Below, piece by piece: positions 62,409-64,000 of a DNA stretch of 64,000 bases (positions are counted from its first letter, which is position 1; each line of letters starts with the position of its first letter). The stretch comes from CAWAYH01 sp963786195. GTDB lineage: Bacteria; Acidobacteriota; Vicinamibacteria; Vicinamibacterales; 2-12-FULL-66-21. The notes beneath the pieces are model-generated. The model searched no databases and was not told where the DNA came from. It saw only the letters and a program-made list of their open reading frames with translations. The DNA lies in assembly GCA_963786195.1 (NCBI GenBank), contig CAWAYH010000012.1, forward strand, positions 235,324 to 299,323, in the 5' to 3' direction. The position numbers and the translations under genes were made by a program.

Positions 62409-64000
62409 TCACCTTGCACGGCTCCCTCGCCAAAAGGTGACTGTATTCGTCACCACAGGCGATCTCTGCCGGGAACTGACCGCGCGCAGAATCCCGTCGA
62501 GCACTGAGTCCAGTTCCTTGGCCAGGTCCTCGGCAAGATAACGCAGCACGAGATACCCGCTCTCTTGGAGCAGCTGATCCTTCCGTCGATCGCGGCGGTA
62601 CGCGACCGGATCCGCGAGATGCTGAGCGCCGTCAATCTCAACGACGACTCGCGAATCTGCGCACAGGAGATCGATTTCCATTCGTCCCCAACCATCGAAC
62701 GCAATGGGCAAGTCGGCGTTCACCTGGAATCGTCCTCGTGTCTCCGGCAACGTCTCCAGGCGTCGATAGAGGAATGCCTCGGATGCGCTCCGCGCGCGAT
62801 TGGCGCCTTCGGCTTCAGCAGGAATCGGACGAGCAGCCGTCACGAACAAGGTCGCCAGCGGCGTATCAACCCCGTCGCGGATAAGCCGCCGGACGCTGGC
62901 CGCGTAGTCTCGTTTCCACAATGGATCAGCAGGCAACGTCACGTCGCCGGGCCAACCCGGAATGGCGCTCGCTGGAAGGATAATTGTGTAGCCAACGGCC
63001 TCGTACCCGCGGCAGCGTCGATCGAACATTCGCGCGAGCATAGGCACGTTCACGTCTGCGTAATCGTAGACGCGCACCTCGCGTTTGCCGTCGTACAGGC
63101 GATGCAGTCTGCCGACGTATTGCGCGATCGTCCCTCGCCATGAAACCGGGAGCGTCAGAAACAGCGTGTCCAATCGCGGATCGTCGAATCCTTCTCCGAT
63201 GTATTTGCCTGTCGCCAGGATGACGCGACCTTCGTCCCGTGGGATGGCTGCCAGCCGCTCAGCCTCCGTCCGCCGCTGCTTCTTCCCCATTCCCCCTCGC
63301 AGAACCACGACGTGAGGAACGCTTGTCGAAAGCAGACTCTCGAAACGATCGAGGTGCTCGTTGCGTTCGGTGAGGATGAGCGGCGAGCGTCCGTCCCGTA
63401 CGGCTTGAGCGACCTCCTCGCAGATCGCTCGATTCCGAGTCTCGTCGTCTACCAGGAGTTGATACAGCGATTGGAACTCGATCCGTTTATCCGTACCTGT
63501 GGTGCTGCCGGTCTGAAACGCGGTTGGGCGAACAATGACCGTGTGTTCGAATGGTCGTGCCGCCGCCTGGGCTTTGGCGTCGACTCGATGCCGCACGGAG
63601 CCGCATTGCATGAAGATGATTGGATGATGACCGTCCTTGCGAGTCACCGTCGCGGATAGCCCCAGGACGAACCGCGCCTTCGCCCGACGGATCACCTGTT
63701 CAAAGCTGTGCGCTGACAGATGGTGGCATTCATCGACGATTACCTGGCCTGTACTCGGCGACGCAATCGTTCACGACATCTTTGCGGACCAGGCTCTGAA
63801 TAACCGCCACATCGAGCAGCCCGGTCGGCTTGTGGCGGCCGCCGCCAATGCGGCCGACTGACTTGGCCGGGAGGTCGAGAAACGTCGCCAAACGCTCGAT
63901 CCATTGGTCCAGGAGCTGGCGCCGATGCACGAGCACCAACGTATTGACGCCGCGCTGGGCAATCAGCCAGGCAGCGACGACTGTCTTGCCGAACGCCGTC
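62409..64000 (-). CDS. DECH-box superfamily II helicase with C-terminal DUF559 nuclease domain, 5' partial
   Basis: It runs off the right edge. From the edge: GKTVVAAWLIAQRGVNTLVLVHRRQLLDQW (Walker A end and motif Ia), then after a frame change near 63770 VDECHHLSAHSFEQV (motif II), VLGLSATVTRKDG (III), and helicase domain 2 with GRVILATGKYIGEGFDDP and RGTIAQYVGRLHRLYDGK (V, VI). The last 130 residues are a Vsr/DUF559-like nuclease: GRMEIDLLCADSRVVVEIDGAQHLADPVAYRRDRRKDQLLQESGYLVLRY. The fusion suggests a DNA-processing enzyme of a defence or mobile-element system. The N-terminal part is not in the window. Confidence 0.85.

Overview
The window is GC-rich DNA that is most plausibly from an Acidobacteriota genome, probably of the Vicinamibacterales type. 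Four large orphan permeases of the MacB/FtsX 'ADOP' kind lie at 7.2-9.7, 10.0-12.8, 41.6-44.3 and 52.1-54.6 kb, and two small PadR regulators accompany them. Many genes are split by single-base frame changes, often at short homopolymers, while others such as the 912-aa permease at 10.0 kb are clean. The split genes are therefore more likely draft or long-read indel errors than true decay. The first 4 kb is the worst region.

Layout: 0-6.2 kb holds a broken hypothetical gene, an ECF sigma/anti-sigma pair, an ABC ATPase with its permease, and a DUF2867 gene. 6.2-14.4 kb holds two ADOP permeases around a PadR gene, a c-type cytochrome and a second ECF sigma factor. 14.4-18.1 kb holds a ClpX-type zinc-finger gene behind a striking promoter palindrome, then a FecR / OmpA lipoprotein / CHASE2-HD-GYP operon. 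19-25 kb holds an FAD oxidoreductase, membrane proteins, and an aminoglycoside-kinase-like gene divergent from a PadR gene whose leader carries 18-bp tandem repeats. 24.8-28.5 kb holds a PhoB-type DNA-binding TPR regulator between two targets that share a triple 11-bp direct repeat; one target is MddA-like (methanethiol S-methyltransferase).

28.9-30.6 kb is the most interesting stretch. It is a three-gene operon encoding a MerT-like membrane protein, a predicted outer-membrane barrel and a secreted heavy-metal-associated (HMA) domain protein. The first and third genes each carry an in-frame TGA exactly where a conserved metal-binding cysteine belongs (C-U, and GMDUxxC). Each TGA is followed at bacterial SECIS distance by a stem-loop, and one loop reads AGGTCT as in E. 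coli fdhF. I infer a selenocysteine-dependent metal-handling system.

30.6-49.8 kb holds a SulP transporter, SYLF protein, GGDEF-EAL protein, M48 protease, several internally deleted genes, an ADOP permease with palindromic operators, an HNH endonuclease and two secreted polysaccharide-active proteins. From 49.8 kb to the end the DNA is accessory. Three copies of a ~115-bp block carry the 3' part of tRNA-Pro(CGG) (49.8, 56.6 and 61.6 kb) and look like attachment sites. They delimit modules with four toxin-antitoxin loci (one broken), an IS3 remnant, an HNH + PIN-like gene pair, a PD-(D/E)XK-like protein and, running off the right edge, a DECH-box helicase with a DUF559 nuclease tail. I saw no integrase, complete tRNA, rRNA or CRISPR array.
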